Shown here: piece after piece, positions 16,504 through 25,377 of the stretch
Layout of the letters: each line of letters opens with the position of its first letter
Numbering within the stretch: position 1 is the stretch's first letter
From: VXNE01 sp965248075
GTDB taxonomy: Bacteria; Pseudomonadota; Gammaproteobacteria; Pseudomonadales; Azotimanducaceae
Reading direction: 5' to 3'
DNA length: 64,000 nt
NCBI GenBank assembly: GCA_965248075.1
Contig: CBDFIL010000003.1
Coordinates: 1,674,001 to 1,738,000 of the forward strand
Position numbers and translations under genes: made by a program
The notes under the pieces: generated by a model
What the model saw: only the letters and a program-made list of their open reading frames with translations
The model's database searches: none
What the model was told of the DNA's origin: nothing

Positions 16504-17969
16504 CGCGCCGCAGCCTGGCAGCGTTGTCCCTGGTCGTGGCGTGCTGGACGACCGCCGAGCCAGTGGTCGTTGCGAGCAAGGACTTCAACGAGTCCTACAT
16601 CCTCGCCGAGATCATGGCGCAACTCCTCGAAACCGACGGCTTCGAGGTGGAACGGCGCTTCGGCCTCGGCGGCACGCTGATCTGCTACGAGGCCCTGCGC
16701 GCGGGGGAGATCGACGCGTACCCCGAGTACACCGGAACGCTCGCACAGGCGATCCTGAAACGCGCGGACCAGCCGGACATCGAGGTCCTGAACACCCTGG
16801 TGGCGGACGACGGGCTGACCGTCCTGCCGGCCTTCGGCTTCAACAACACCTACGCCCTGGCCCTGCCCCGCGCGCTCGCCGACCGGCTGGGCATCGCGAC
16901 GATCTCGGATCTGCGCGCGCACACCGACCTGCGCATCGCGGTATCGCACGAGTTCCTGCAACGCGAGGACGGCTGGCCCGGGGTTTCCCGCGTCTACGGG
17001 TTCGACCGGACCATCGACGGCATCGACCACGGGCTCGCCTACCAGGCCCTCGCCGACGGCACGATCGACGTCACCGACGCCTACTCCACCGACGGCGAAC
17101 TGGTGCGCTACGACCTCACGGTCCTGCGGGACGACCGGGGCTTCTTTCCGCGCTACCTGGCCGCGCCGCTGGTGCGCTCCGACCTGCCGGCACGCGCACA
17201 GGCCCGGCTGCGCTCGGTCGCGAACACCCTCGACGCCGAGGGGATGCAGGCCATCAACGCCTCTGTCCTGTTCGAGGACGCGGACTTCGCCGAGGCGGCC
17301 TACGGCTATCTCGAAGGACTCGGCATCGACGGCTCCGAGGCGCGCTCGGACCTCTGGCAGTCGCTTGCCAGGAACACGTTGCGCCACCTCGAACTGACCG
17401 CGACCGCGCTGCTCCCGGCGACCGTCTTCGGGATCGGTCTGGCGCTGCTCGTGTTCCGCATCGCGTGGCTGGCGCGGGGCGTCGTCTACGCGGCGGGATT
17501 GCTGCAGACGATCCCCTCCATCGCGCTGCTGGCCTTCATGATTCCGCTGTTCGGCATCGGGGTCACACCGGCCATCGTGGCGCTCTTCCTGTACTCCCTG
17601 CTACCGATCGTGCGCAACACGGTGACCGCCCTCGCGACCATCGATCCGGTGCTGCAACGCGTGTCGCTGGCCATGGGCCTGACCCGGGCGCAGCGGCTGC
17701 GCCACGTCTTCGTGCCGCTCGCCGTCCCGAGCATGCTGGCCGGCGTGCGCACCGCCGCGGTCATCAGTATCGGTACCGCGACCCTGGCCGCGTTCATCGG
17801 CGCCGGCGGCCTCGGCGACCCCATCGTCACCGGGCTCGCCCTGAACGACCACGGGCTGATCCTGCAGGGCGCGCTGCCGGCGGCCCTGCTGGCCATCGTG
17901 ACGGAGTTCGCGCTCGAGGGCCTGGAGCGACTGCTGTCGCCGCGGCACCTGAGGGCGGCGGCGACTTGA
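16500..17969 (+). CDS. Fused substrate-binding protein and permease of osmoprotectant-type ABC importer
   Basis: A 489-residue protein. Residues 1-21 form a signal peptide. About 22-283 is an OpuAC-type binding domain (VVASKDFNESYILAEIMAQ, GGTLICYEALRAGEIDAYPEYTGT). About 285-489 is a BPD permease domain with five to six helices and the EAA-like loop AMGLTRAQRLRHVFVPLAVPSM. Relatives bind choline, glycine betaine, carnitine or ergothioneine. In the Gram-positive and Helicobacter fusions the permease comes first; here the binding domain is N-terminal and exported. GTG 16500 is coupled to the ATPase gene. Substrate cannot be read from the sequence. Confidence 0.88.
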   Translation: MTRRSLAALSLVVACWTTAEPVVVASKDFNESYILAEIMAQLLETDGFEVERRFGLGGTLICYEALRAGEIDAYPEYTGTLAQAILKRADQPDIEVLNTLVADDGLTVLPAFGFNNTYALALPRALADRLGIATISDLRAHTDLRIAVSHEFLQREDGWPGVSRVYGFDRTIDGIDHGLAYQALADGTIDVTDAYSTDGELVRYDLTVLRDDRGFFPRYLAAPLVRSDLPARAQARLRSVANTLDAEGMQAINASVLFEDADFAEAAYGYLEGLGIDGSEARSDLWQSLARNTLRHLELTATALLPATVFGIGLALLVFRIAWLARGVVYAAGLLQTIPSIALLAFMIPLFGIGVTPAIVALFLYSLLPIVRNTVTALATIDPVLQRVSLAMGLTRAQRLRHVFVPLAVPSMLAGVRTAAVISIGTATLAAFIGAGGLGDPIVTGLALNDHGLILQGALPAALLAIVTEFALEGLERLLSPRHLRAAAT

Positions 17970-18022
17970 AGGGCTCAGCAACGCCAGGCTTCTCGCCGCG
18001 ACGGCAACCTGAGGGGATCGCG

Positions 18023-18400
18023 CTATCGACCCACCGGCTGCGCCATGTGCAGGAGCACCCCGGCGGGATCCCAGATGTACGTCACCAGGGCGCCGTAGTC
18101 CTCCCGCTTCGGCGGATTGACGCGCGGCGGACCGCCGAAGGATCCCTCCTCGATCACCGCCTTCGCATGCTCGTACCACGCCTCGGCATCCTCCACGGTC
18201 ACGTGCAGCATGGAGTTCTCGCACCACTGCTTGTTGTAGTAGCGCTGCAGGAAGAGCGGCGACCCGCCCAGTTCCAGTTCGGCGAGGCCGTCCCGGTCCC
18301 AGTTCAGCTGCCATCCCAGCGCGACGTAGAAGTCCCGGGAGTCCTCGAAGTTGCGCGTGCCGACGAACGTCCTGATGCCCGACACCTTGAGATTCGCCAT
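18023..18400 (-). CDS. VOC (glyoxalase/bleomycin resistance) superfamily protein
   Basis: A 125-residue single VOC module: GIRTFVGTRNFEDSRDFYVALGWQ at the start, LHVTVEDAEAWYEHA in the middle and VTYIWDPAGVLLHMAQ at the end, matching the beta-alpha-beta-beta-beta repeat. Many relatives are metal-dependent lyases or antibiotic-binding proteins; the function is open. ATG 18400 follows AGGGGCG. It is convergent with the ABC transporter and divergent from the isomerase-like gene. Confidence 0.85.
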   Translation of the reverse strand: MANLKVSGIRTFVGTRNFEDSRDFYVALGWQLNWDRDGLAELELGGSPLFLQRYYNKQWCENSMLHVTVEDAEAWYEHAKAVIEEGSFGGPPRVNPPKREDYGALVTYIWDPAGVLLHMAQPVGR

Positions 18401-18585
18401 GGAGTCGCCCCTGGAAGCCGTGGTTCGGCGGCGCAGTGTATCCTCTCCACGCGCCCATACCGATCGATTGGCACGAGGCGCCGCGCCAGCCTGCGATGCG
18501 GACAACGGCCGGCCGACAATCGGCCGGATGAGGATGCAGATCGCACCGTGCGCCGGACGCGCCAAACCACCGAGAGGGAGTGCAG

Positions 18586-19212
18586 TTGGCCACCATCGAC
18601 TTCTACTGGGACATCGGCAGCACGAACACCTACTTCGCGCTGCATCTCCTCCGCCCCATCGCCGCGCAACACGATGCGACCATCGTGATGCACCCGTTCA
18701 ATCTCGGTTTCGTGTTCCGGCATCACAACTACGTGCTGCAGGACGAGCCACCCGCGAAGCTCCGTAACCGCGGTCGCGACCTGCGGCGCTGGGCGCAGAA
18801 GTACGCGCTGCCCTTCCGTGTCCCGGACCGCTTTCCGATCAAGACCAGCCGTCCGTTACGCGGCGCGCTGGCCGCGCGGGAACTGGGCGTCGAGACGGCG
18901 TACGTCGACGCGATCTTCCGGCGTTACTGGGAGCAGAACGACGCGTCGATCACCGACCTGGACGGGATGCGCGCGGTAGCGCAGGAGATCGGGCTCGACC
19001 CGGACGAGTTTGTCTCCGTGTGCGATGGACCGACCATTCGGCAGGCCCTGATCGATGCGACCCGGGCCGCTCTCGACCGTGGCGTCTTCGGAGCGCCGTC
19101 CTTCTACATTGGCGACGAACTCTTCTGGGGCAAGGACCGCATGGAGTTCATCGACGACGAATTGTCACGGCTGGGACGGCATCCCGTCCAGGGACCGGCC
19201 CCGTCGAGCTGA
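18586..19212 (+). CDS. DsbA-family 2-hydroxychromene-2-carboxylate isomerase-like protein
   Basis: A 208-residue thioredoxin-fold protein of the HCCA isomerase/kappa-class GST group. It has the N-terminal DFYWDIGSTNTYFALHLL, where Gly-Ser stands in place of the CxxC of true DsbA, and the C-terminal GVFGAPSFYIGDELFWGKDRMEFI. Relatives use glutathione to isomerise aromatic degradation intermediates. TTG 18586 is preferred because AGGGAG ends five bases upstream; a GTG at 18580 overlaps that site. The acyl-CoA dehydrogenase gene follows after 49 bp, so the pair may be one catabolic unit. Confidence 0.85.
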   Translation: MATIDFYWDIGSTNTYFALHLLRPIAAQHDATIVMHPFNLGFVFRHHNYVLQDEPPAKLRNRGRDLRRWAQKYALPFRVPDRFPIKTSRPLRGALAARELGVETAYVDAIFRRYWEQNDASITDLDGMRAVAQEIGLDPDEFVSVCDGPTIRQALIDATRAALDRGVFGAPSFYIGDELFWGKDRMEFIDDELSRLGRHPVQGPAPSS

Positions 19213-19261
19213 CGCAACTCATGGATCGGAATCAGATTCTTCGAAACTGGGGGAGATCAAC

Positions 19262-20491
19262 ATGATCGATTTTGAAATACCGGAAGCAGCCAGGGCGGTG
19301 CGCAACAAGGTCCGCAAGTTCGTGCAGGAGGAGTGTCACCCTGCCGACGAAATCTGCACCGCGGACAACTTCGACGGGGTGCTTGCCGGGTTGCGGGAAA
19401 AGGCGCGAGCCCAGGGCCTGTGGTGTCCCTTCGTTCCCGTGGAGCATGGGGGCATGGGATTGCGGCCGCTGGCCAACGCGCTCGTGCAGATGGAATTGGG
19501 AGAGAGTTACCTCGGCGCCCTGGCGCTCAACACCCAGGGTCCGGACGACGCCACCATGCTCACGCTCCTCGAACACGGCACGGAGGATCAGAAGGAGAAA
19601 TACCTGAAGCCTCTGCTGAACGGCGAGCGGCGCATCTGCTACTCGATGACGGAGAAGGCGGCCGGCGCGGACGCCACGGGCATGCAGACGACGGCGGTGC
19701 TCGACGGTGACGAATGGGTTCTGAACGGCGAGAAGTGGTTCAGTTCGTCGGCCAGCGTGGCCGACATTGCGCTGGTGATGGCCAAGACCGATCCGGACGC
19801 ACCCCGCCATGAGCGCTACAGCACCTTCCTTGTCGAACTCCCGAACCCCGGCTACCAGATTCTGCGCAACATCGAAACGATGCAGCCGCACACGGATCTG
19901 GGGCTGAAGCTCGGGGGGTCCCATTCGGAGATCAAGATCGACAATCTCAGGGTGCCGAGGGACAGCATCCTCGGCGGTCGCGGGCAGGGCTTCAACATGG
20001 GCCAGCATCGTCTCGCGTACGGCCGCTTGCGCCACGGGATGCACAACGTGGCCATGGCCCAGCGCGCGCTGGACCTTGCCACGGGGCACGTGATTCAGCG
20101 GGAGACGTTCGGCAAACGGCTCGCCGACCGCCAGGGCGTGCGCTGGATGCTCGCCGACTGCGCCGCGGAGATCTACAAGGCGCGGCTGATGCTGCTGCAC
20201 GTCGCCTACAAGGCGGAAAACGGCATGGATCTGCGCCAGGAAAACGGCATCGCCAAGGTCTTCATGGCGAACATGGTCCACCAGGTGGTCGACACCGCAC
20301 TACAGCTGCACGGCGCGCTCGGCTACAGCCACGACACGCCGCTGGCCCGCTGGTACACGGGCATCCGCTCGCAACGCCTGGTCGACGGCCCGGACGAGGT
20401 GCATCGCTGGCGCACCGGCGCCAACGTCGTCAAGGCCTTCGAGCAATACGGCACGACCGCTTCGGCCTGCGGCGGCGAGCTCTTCGACTGA
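19262..20491 (+). CDS. Acyl-CoA dehydrogenase (ACAD11-like)
   Basis: A 409-residue FAD enzyme that introduces a 2,3 double bond into acyl-CoA. Recognisable parts are the N-terminal helical domain, CYSMTEKAAGADATGMQT for FAD/substrate contact, KWFSSSASVADIALVM, and the C-terminal LHGALGYSHDTPLARWYTGI followed by DGPDEVHR. The DGPDEVHR segment is typical of the ACAD10/11 branch, which acts on long-chain or 4-hydroxyacyl-CoAs. ATG 19262 follows GGGGGAG. Substrate preference is inferred from branch membership. Confidence 0.93.
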   Translation: MIDFEIPEAARAVRNKVRKFVQEECHPADEICTADNFDGVLAGLREKARAQGLWCPFVPVEHGGMGLRPLANALVQMELGESYLGALALNTQGPDDATMLTLLEHGTEDQKEKYLKPLLNGERRICYSMTEKAAGADATGMQTTAVLDGDEWVLNGEKWFSSSASVADIALVMAKTDPDAPRHERYSTFLVELPNPGYQILRNIETMQPHTDLGLKLGGSHSEIKIDNLRVPRDSILGGRGQGFNMGQHRLAYGRLRHGMHNVAMAQRALDLATGHVIQRETFGKRLADRQGVRWMLADCAAEIYKARLMLLHVAYKAENGMDLRQENGIAKVFMANMVHQVVDTALQLHGALGYSHDTPLARWYTGIRSQRLVDGPDEVHRWRTGANVVKAFEQYGTTASACGGELFD

Positions 20492-20529
20492 CCCTCCCCC
20501 ATACGCGCACCAGGCGAGGACCGCGAGGT

Positions 20530-20630
20530 GGCTGATGCGGCACGGGACATCGTAGGAGCGACGCTTGTCGTCGCCCGTGTCGAGCCTTGGGGGGTGATTC
20601 GGGACGGGACGGGACAAGCCCGTCCCCTAC
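20530..20630. repeat. Dispersed hairpin repeat, cluster 2
   Basis: Head GTAGGAGCGACGCTTGTCG near 20552-20576 and tail GGGACGGGACAAGCCCGTCCC ending at 20630. The left flank GGCTGATGCGGCACGGG matches the left flank of cluster 5, so the element is longer than the hairpins. It lies between convergent genes, and the minus-strand TAG of its right end (20627-20629) is the stop codon of the aldo/keto reductase gene. Confidence 0.8.
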
Positions 20631-21658
20631 GGTCCTGGTTTCGCCCTGGCGTTGGTGGTGACTCTGTAGGTGCTGCTCATGTACTGCTCGAAGCCCCGCT
20701 CTCCGGCGACGCCGGCAAAGGCGCTCGACAACTCGGCAAGCTCCGCATCGGAAATGGGCACGTCAACCGCGCTGCAGTTGCTCTGAACGTTGCGGATCCT
20801 GGTCGTGCCGGGGATCGGCACGACATCGACGCCGAGTTTCTCGCCCTGTTTCCACAGCCAGGCGAGAGCAAGCTGGGCGGTGTGGCATCCCTTGTCCCTT
20901 GCCATCGCCTCTACCTCTGCCCGTAGCGCCTTGTTGGCCTCGAAGGCTGCTCCGGTGAGCCGCGGGAAGTACTGCCGTGCATCGTTCGCCGGCGCGACCA
21001 TGTCGTCACTGAGAAAACCGCGGCCCAGCGGCGAGTACGGCACGACACCGATGCCGAGTTCCCTGCACACCGGGACGATGTCCTCTTCCAGATCCCTCGT
21101 GTAGAGGGACCACTCCTGCTGCACGCATGCGATCGGGTGCACGGCGTGCGCGCGCCGGATGACCTCGGGAGCGGCTTCGCTGAGGCCGATGTGCTGCACT
21201 GCACCCTCTTGCACCAACTCGGCCATCGTCGCCACGGTCTCCTCGATCGGTACGTTGGGGTCGACGCGGTGGAGGTAATAGATGTCGATGGTGTCGGTCT
21301 GCAGGCGCTTCAGCGCGGCGTGGCAGGCCTGCTTCATGTGGTCGCCCATCGCGGGGCCGGTCATCGCCGACCTGCCGCCGAACTTGGTGCCGATCTCCAC
21401 GCCGTCCCGCCCGATGGTCGCCACCGCCTTGCCGAGGATCTCCTCGTTCCACAGCAGTTCCCTGGTGACCGGATGCTGCGCAACGTAGGCCTCCGCCGTA
21501 TCGAAGAACGTGCAGCCGACTTCGACCGCCTTCTGAATGAGCTCGATGGCGTCCTCGTCCGGCATCGGGTCGCCGTAGTACGCCGTGATGCTCATCACGC
21601 CCATGCCGCACTGCGAGACCTCCAATCCATCCGGTCCGCCGAGTTTCACGCGGTGCAT
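20627..21658 (-). CDS. Aldo/keto reductase
   Basis: A 343-residue NADPH-dependent reductase of the AKR superfamily. FFDTAEAY holds the catalytic Asp and Tyr, GTKFGG the Lys, and DTIDIYYLHRVDP the His; VPIPGTTRIRNVQSN is the NADP-binding end. The sequence resembles the AKR13 branch of cytosolic aldehyde reductases. ATG 21658 is the only start before the upstream gap. The last residues (RAKPGP) and stop come from the adjacent repeat, so the natural C-terminus may have been altered by the repeat insertion. Confidence 0.93.
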   Translation of the reverse strand: MHRVKLGGPDGLEVSQCGMGVMSITAYYGDPMPDEDAIELIQKAVEVGCTFFDTAEAYVAQHPVTRELLWNEEILGKAVATIGRDGVEIGTKFGGRSAMTGPAMGDHMKQACHAALKRLQTDTIDIYYLHRVDPNVPIEETVATMAELVQEGAVQHIGLSEAAPEVIRRAHAVHPIACVQQEWSLYTRDLEEDIVPVCRELGIGVVPYSPLGRGFLSDDMVAPANDARQYFPRLTGAAFEANKALRAEVEAMARDKGCHTAQLALAWLWKQGEKLGVDVVPIPGTTRIRNVQSNCSAVDVPISDAELAELSSAFAGVAGERGFEQYMSSTYRVTTNARAKPGP

Positions 21659-21913
21659 GATGTCGCTCGCTTCGGTCCATCGGGTCGATTCGTCATTGTC
21701 CTGCTCCTTCGTGAAGCCTCCCAGCGGACGCTCCGTCTTGTAAGCCGCCTGTTCGTCAGCCGAAATCCCTCAGCACGATAGGGTTGCTGAACATTGGGAT
21801 CAACCCCGTCCCCGCACGGTCGAGTGTCCCAGGGGATCGCTGATCGCCTTCCATGACCCGACGTGGTCCCGCTGCCGGAACCGCAGCGATCGTAGGAGCC
21901 GGAGCGATCGAAG

Positions 21914-22183
21914 CTACGCGATTACCTCGATGATGTCGCGATGGGCGGCGAGGATCTGCTCCTGGCTGAGTTGCCACCTCGGCGGCTCCAGGATGATAGT
22001 GTCGCAGACCTCGCGCGACACTCCAGGGCCGTCTCGGACTTCCTCCCGATCCCCAGCGAGAGCGTAGGCATCGAGCATGTCATCGGTGATCGCGGCTTCC
22101 ATGGCCGGGAGATCATCTTTGAGTCGGGCTTCCCGGACGCGCTTCCAGCTTTCGCCGAATCCGTGGCGCTTGAGCGTGCAAAC
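21914..22183 (-). pseudogene. Remnant of a luciferase-like (LLM) flavin-dependent monooxygenase
   Basis: On the minus strand the frame ending at 21914 reads GFGESWKRVREARLKDD, MEAAITDDMLDAYALAG and EPPRWQLSQEQILAAHRD. This resembles the C-terminal 80-90 residues of F420/FMN luciferase-like oxidoreductases. No continuation with the TIM-barrel core is present upstream, where an RHH-PIN toxin-antitoxin pair now sits on the other strand. The rest of the gap (21659-21913 and 22184-22432) shows no complete gene; a short minus reading ending GLIPMFSNPIVLRDFG at 21756 may be another fragment. Confidence 0.5.
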
Positions 22184-22432
22184 GGCCGGCCGCGGATGCC
22201 GCCGCGGCGATCGTGGATCGTGCCGGTGTCGCGTGGCAATCCACTCTCAGCGGTGCTCGATGGCCATAGCTGCCAACCAGGCATCGGGGGTCAGGACGCC
22301 ATTGGCGGCCGCCGGTCTGGTCTGGAGCCACCCCTTGAGCGATTTGCCCGACTACTGTCGTGTCACGCGATGAGTTGGTGCGTTGGTGCTTTTGTGCTAC
22401 GGTCCTTCCCCTCGACAGGTCGGGGAACGCCG

Positions 22433-22669
22433 ATGAGCAGGCTGACCATCACACTCGACGATGATCTGCATCGCGCCCTCAAGGAGACAGCGGCCCGCCA
22501 AGACCGTTCGATCGGCTCGATCATCGAGGAGAGCCTGCGCCTGCGCGGCATCAGGGATCACGCAAGCGCTCGTTCCCTGGTGGCCGCAGCGCGCAAACGC
22601 GCCCGTAGCGAGCCGGACGAGGCCCTGGAGCTGGCTGTCGAGGAAACACGCGCCGCGCGTGAACGATGA
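22433..22669 (+). CDS. Ribbon-helix-helix antitoxin
   Basis: A 78-residue protein beginning MSRLTITLDDDLHRALKETAARQDRS, a standard RHH/MetJ-type DNA-binding fold (CopG-like), with a charged C-terminal tail for toxin contact. ATG 22433 is preceded by GGGGA. Its stop codon overlaps the start of the PIN-domain gene (ATGA), the usual antitoxin-first operon. It should repress its own promoter. Confidence 0.88.
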   Translation: MSRLTITLDDDLHRALKETAARQDRSIGSIIEESLRLRGIRDHASARSLVAAARKRARSEPDEALELAVEETRAARER

Positions 22670-23082
22670 CCCCACCCGTATTCGTGGTCGATACGAATGT
22701 GGTGGTCGCCGGACTGATCTCCGGCGCGAGAAGCAGTCCCGTCACGCGAGTGCTGGACGCGATGCTCTCCGGGTCCTTGATCTATCTGCTTTCCCCCGCA
22801 CTGCTGGCCGAGTATCGGTCGGTCCTGTTGCGACCCAAGCTGACTGGCCGACATGGCTTGACGGAGGCGGAGGTCGATGCCGTGTTGGCCGAGCTTGCCG
22901 CCAACGCCATCTGGCGAGAGCCACGCGGCGTCGCAGGGCGTGCTCCGGATCCGGGCGACGACCATCTCTGGACGCTCCTCGGCGACTACTCGGGGAGTAC
23001 GCTCCTCACAGGAGATCGGCTCCTGCTCGAAGCACCCCCCGCGGATAGTTCGGTGATGACACCGCAGGCCTGGGGCCGATGA
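22666..23082 (+). CDS. PIN-domain toxin (COG1569-type ribonuclease)
   Basis: A 138-residue PIN ribonuclease. Acidic metal ligands are visible: Asp9 in VVDTNVVVAG, Glu in LAEYRSVL, and the aspartates of DPGDDHLW and TGDRLLL. The sequence matches the PIN_3/COG1569 group of putative TA toxins. Translationally coupled to the RHH antitoxin upstream. The frame looks intact over the full domain length, so the module is probably functional. Confidence 0.88.
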   Translation: MTPPVFVVDTNVVVAGLISGARSSPVTRVLDAMLSGSLIYLLSPALLAEYRSVLLRPKLTGRHGLTEAEVDAVLAELAANAIWREPRGVAGRAPDPGDDHLWTLLGDYSGSTLLTGDRLLLEAPPADSSVMTPQAWGR

Positions 23083-23192
23083 TTGGGGGAGCCAGGGATG
23101 GCTGAAGAGCCCGCATGCCCACCATGCCGAGCCCCGGGTCCGCAGGCGGAATCCGCTCCCGGCCGCTTCCAGGCCGGGACGGCCCCGGCCAC

Positions 23193-25136
23193 TCAGGCCA
23201 GATACCGGTCGAACCACTCGCGCATGGCATGCATGCGATAGCGTCGCAGGGGTGGCGGTCCTGTGACTTCCAGTGCGTGCGAGCAGTTCTGAAGCCGCAG
23301 CAGTTCGACGTCGCAGCCCGCATGCCTGAGGGCGGTGTAGAACTCCTCCGCCTGCTGCATGGGGCAGCGGATGTCGTTCTCGCCCTGGATGAGAAGGGTC
23401 GGCGTGCGGCACTTGTGTGCATGTGCAAGCGGCGACAGCGCCCAGTAGCGGTCTGGGATCCGGTGCGGATCGCCCCCCATCTCGAGGCTGATCAGCACCG
23501 TGCCGGCATCCGAGACGCCCCACATGCTGAACATGTTGTACACCCCCTGTTCCGGGACGGCCGCCTTGAAACGCCGGGAGTTGCCGATCAGCCAGGCAGA
23601 GAGGTGCCCGCCCCCGGACACTCCGGTGACGCCGAGCCGGTCGGGGTCGGCGATGCCGGCCTCCACCAGCCGATCCAGAAAGGCATCGAAATCCTGGTGC
23701 TCCGGCTTGCCCCAGCGACCGAGGATGGCGGTGGAGAACGCATCGCCGTAGCCGGTGGAGCCGCGCGGATTGCAGTAGGCGAGCGCATAGCCGGCAGCGA
23801 CCAGTTCCTGGAAATCGGCGTTGAAGCTGTGTCCGAACGCGGCGTGCGGGCCGCCGTGGATGTAGAGAATGGTCTTGTAGGGCGGCGTTGCATGCGCCGG
23901 CTTCAGCACCCATCCTTCCACCTCGCCGGCCCGCCCGATCGGCGCCGTCACCGTTTCGACCTCCGGCCACTGGATGCGGGCCTGCCAGGTCCGGTTGTGA
24001 CTCGTCAGCGCGCGTTCCGCTCCCGTGTCGATGTCGAACAGGACCAGTTCGGGCGGTGCATTGGGGGTCTGGACCGCGAACAGCAGGTGCCGGTCGTTGC
24101 CGTCGAACAGCGTCACGATGCGCTCGCCGCCGGCCACCGCGTCGCAGTGTTCCTTGCCCGCAAGCGCGAAGCGGTAGATGCGTCCCTCGCCGCCCACGGA
24201 GACCGGCAGGCACGCGGTGGCGCCGCCGCCGACCACCGCCCTTGACGCCACGCGCGCGGCCGGAGAGTTGATCTGAAACAGTCCGCCGACCGCGAGATCC
24301 AGGCCGGCGCTGCGGGAGCGGGCCCGTTTGCCCTCCGCGCCGATGACGAAGAGTTGCGGCTGGCGGGACATGTCGCCGCTCGGGAACCCCAGGAAACCCA
24401 GGCGCCTGGCGTCGCACCAAAAAAGGCTCTGCATCATCCGGCCGTCGACCAGGGTCTCCTCACGGCCGCTGCCGAGATCGACGACCCGCAAACTTCCGCC
24501 CATGAAGTCGTGTTCCGGCGCGCCGGTGAGGTGGTAGGCGAGCCGTGTGCCGTCCGGCGACCAGGCGATGTCCGTGATGACACCGTCGAACCCGGTGATG
24601 GCCCTGGGCTTGCCGCCTCGGCTCGGCATGACATGGACGGCCTGGCCGAGATCCTGGAGATAGCCCAACCCGTCGAAGCGGAACCAGCTCCGCGTGATGC
24701 GCACATGGTCGTTCGGTCCGGACGGTTTGGGCGCAGCCGCGAGCGCGCTGAATGCCACGGTCCTGCCGTCCGGAGAAACGTCGAAGGCCATCACGCCCTG
24801 CGGCAGGTCGGTCAGGGGTTCGGCCTCGCCCCCGTCGAGCCGGATGCGGTATAGCTGCTGGACCTCGGAGTGGCTGGACAGGAAGAGCACCGACCGACCG
24901 TCCGCGGCGAACCTGGGGTTCGAGTCGTCGCCCGCCTCGCCGGTCAACCGCCGCGGCCGGCCGCCACGGACGGAGACCTGCCACAGGGAACTGAACTGCC
25001 GCTCGTCGTCGCCGCTACCGAGTGTCTCCGACAGGACGTAGACGGCGGTGGATCCGTCCGGCGAGAGGACTCCGCCCACGACATACTTCGCGCGGTAGAT
25101 GTCGTCCTGGTGCAAGGGTCTGCTGCGGGTGGCCAT
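23193..25136 (-). CDS. S9 family prolyl oligopeptidase / acylaminoacyl peptidase
   Basis: A 647-residue serine peptidase with an N-terminal seven-bladed beta-propeller (WD40-like PD40 motifs such as FDVSPDGRTVAFSA and IAWSPDGTRLAYH) and a C-terminal alpha/beta-hydrolase domain. Triad: Ser507 in GVSGGG, Asp588 in QGENDIRCP and His620 in NCSHALEV. There is no signal peptide, so it is cytoplasmic and probably cleaves short or acylated peptides. ATG 25136 follows CAGGAG; readings further upstream are not conserved-looking. Confidence 0.93.
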   Translation of the reverse strand: MATRSRPLHQDDIYRAKYVVGGVLSPDGSTAVYVLSETLGSGDDERQFSSLWQVSVRGGRPRRLTGEAGDDSNPRFAADGRSVLFLSSHSEVQQLYRIRLDGGEAEPLTDLPQGVMAFDVSPDGRTVAFSALAAAPKPSGPNDHVRITRSWFRFDGLGYLQDLGQAVHVMPSRGGKPRAITGFDGVITDIAWSPDGTRLAYHLTGAPEHDFMGGSLRVVDLGSGREETLVDGRMMQSLFWCDARRLGFLGFPSGDMSRQPQLFVIGAEGKRARSRSAGLDLAVGGLFQINSPAARVASRAVVGGGATACLPVSVGGEGRIYRFALAGKEHCDAVAGGERIVTLFDGNDRHLLFAVQTPNAPPELVLFDIDTGAERALTSHNRTWQARIQWPEVETVTAPIGRAGEVEGWVLKPAHATPPYKTILYIHGGPHAAFGHSFNADFQELVAAGYALAYCNPRGSTGYGDAFSTAILGRWGKPEHQDFDAFLDRLVEAGIADPDRLGVTGVSGGGHLSAWLIGNSRRFKAAVPEQGVYNMFSMWGVSDAGTVLISLEMGGDPHRIPDRYWALSPLAHAHKCRTPTLLIQGENDIRCPMQQAEEFYTALRHAGCDVELLRLQNCSHALEVTGPPPLRRYRMHAMREWFDRYLA

Positions 25137-25377
25137 CGGATTCTCCTGCAGGCTCATGCGAAATGTCGGCCGTTGGACGCGCCGGGCGATCAGGGACCCT
25201 GCCGCGGTCGCGAAGCGGACCGGATCGTCGCCCTCGCGCCCGGGTCCCAAAGGCCTGGACGCGACAGCCCGCGCGAATCAGGGTGCCGACCGTCGAGACT
25301 CGCCCCGGGCGGGCCGGGTTGTCAATGCCTGGCCCAACGCCCCAATATGCACGGCGCCACGACCTTGGAATTCGCTC

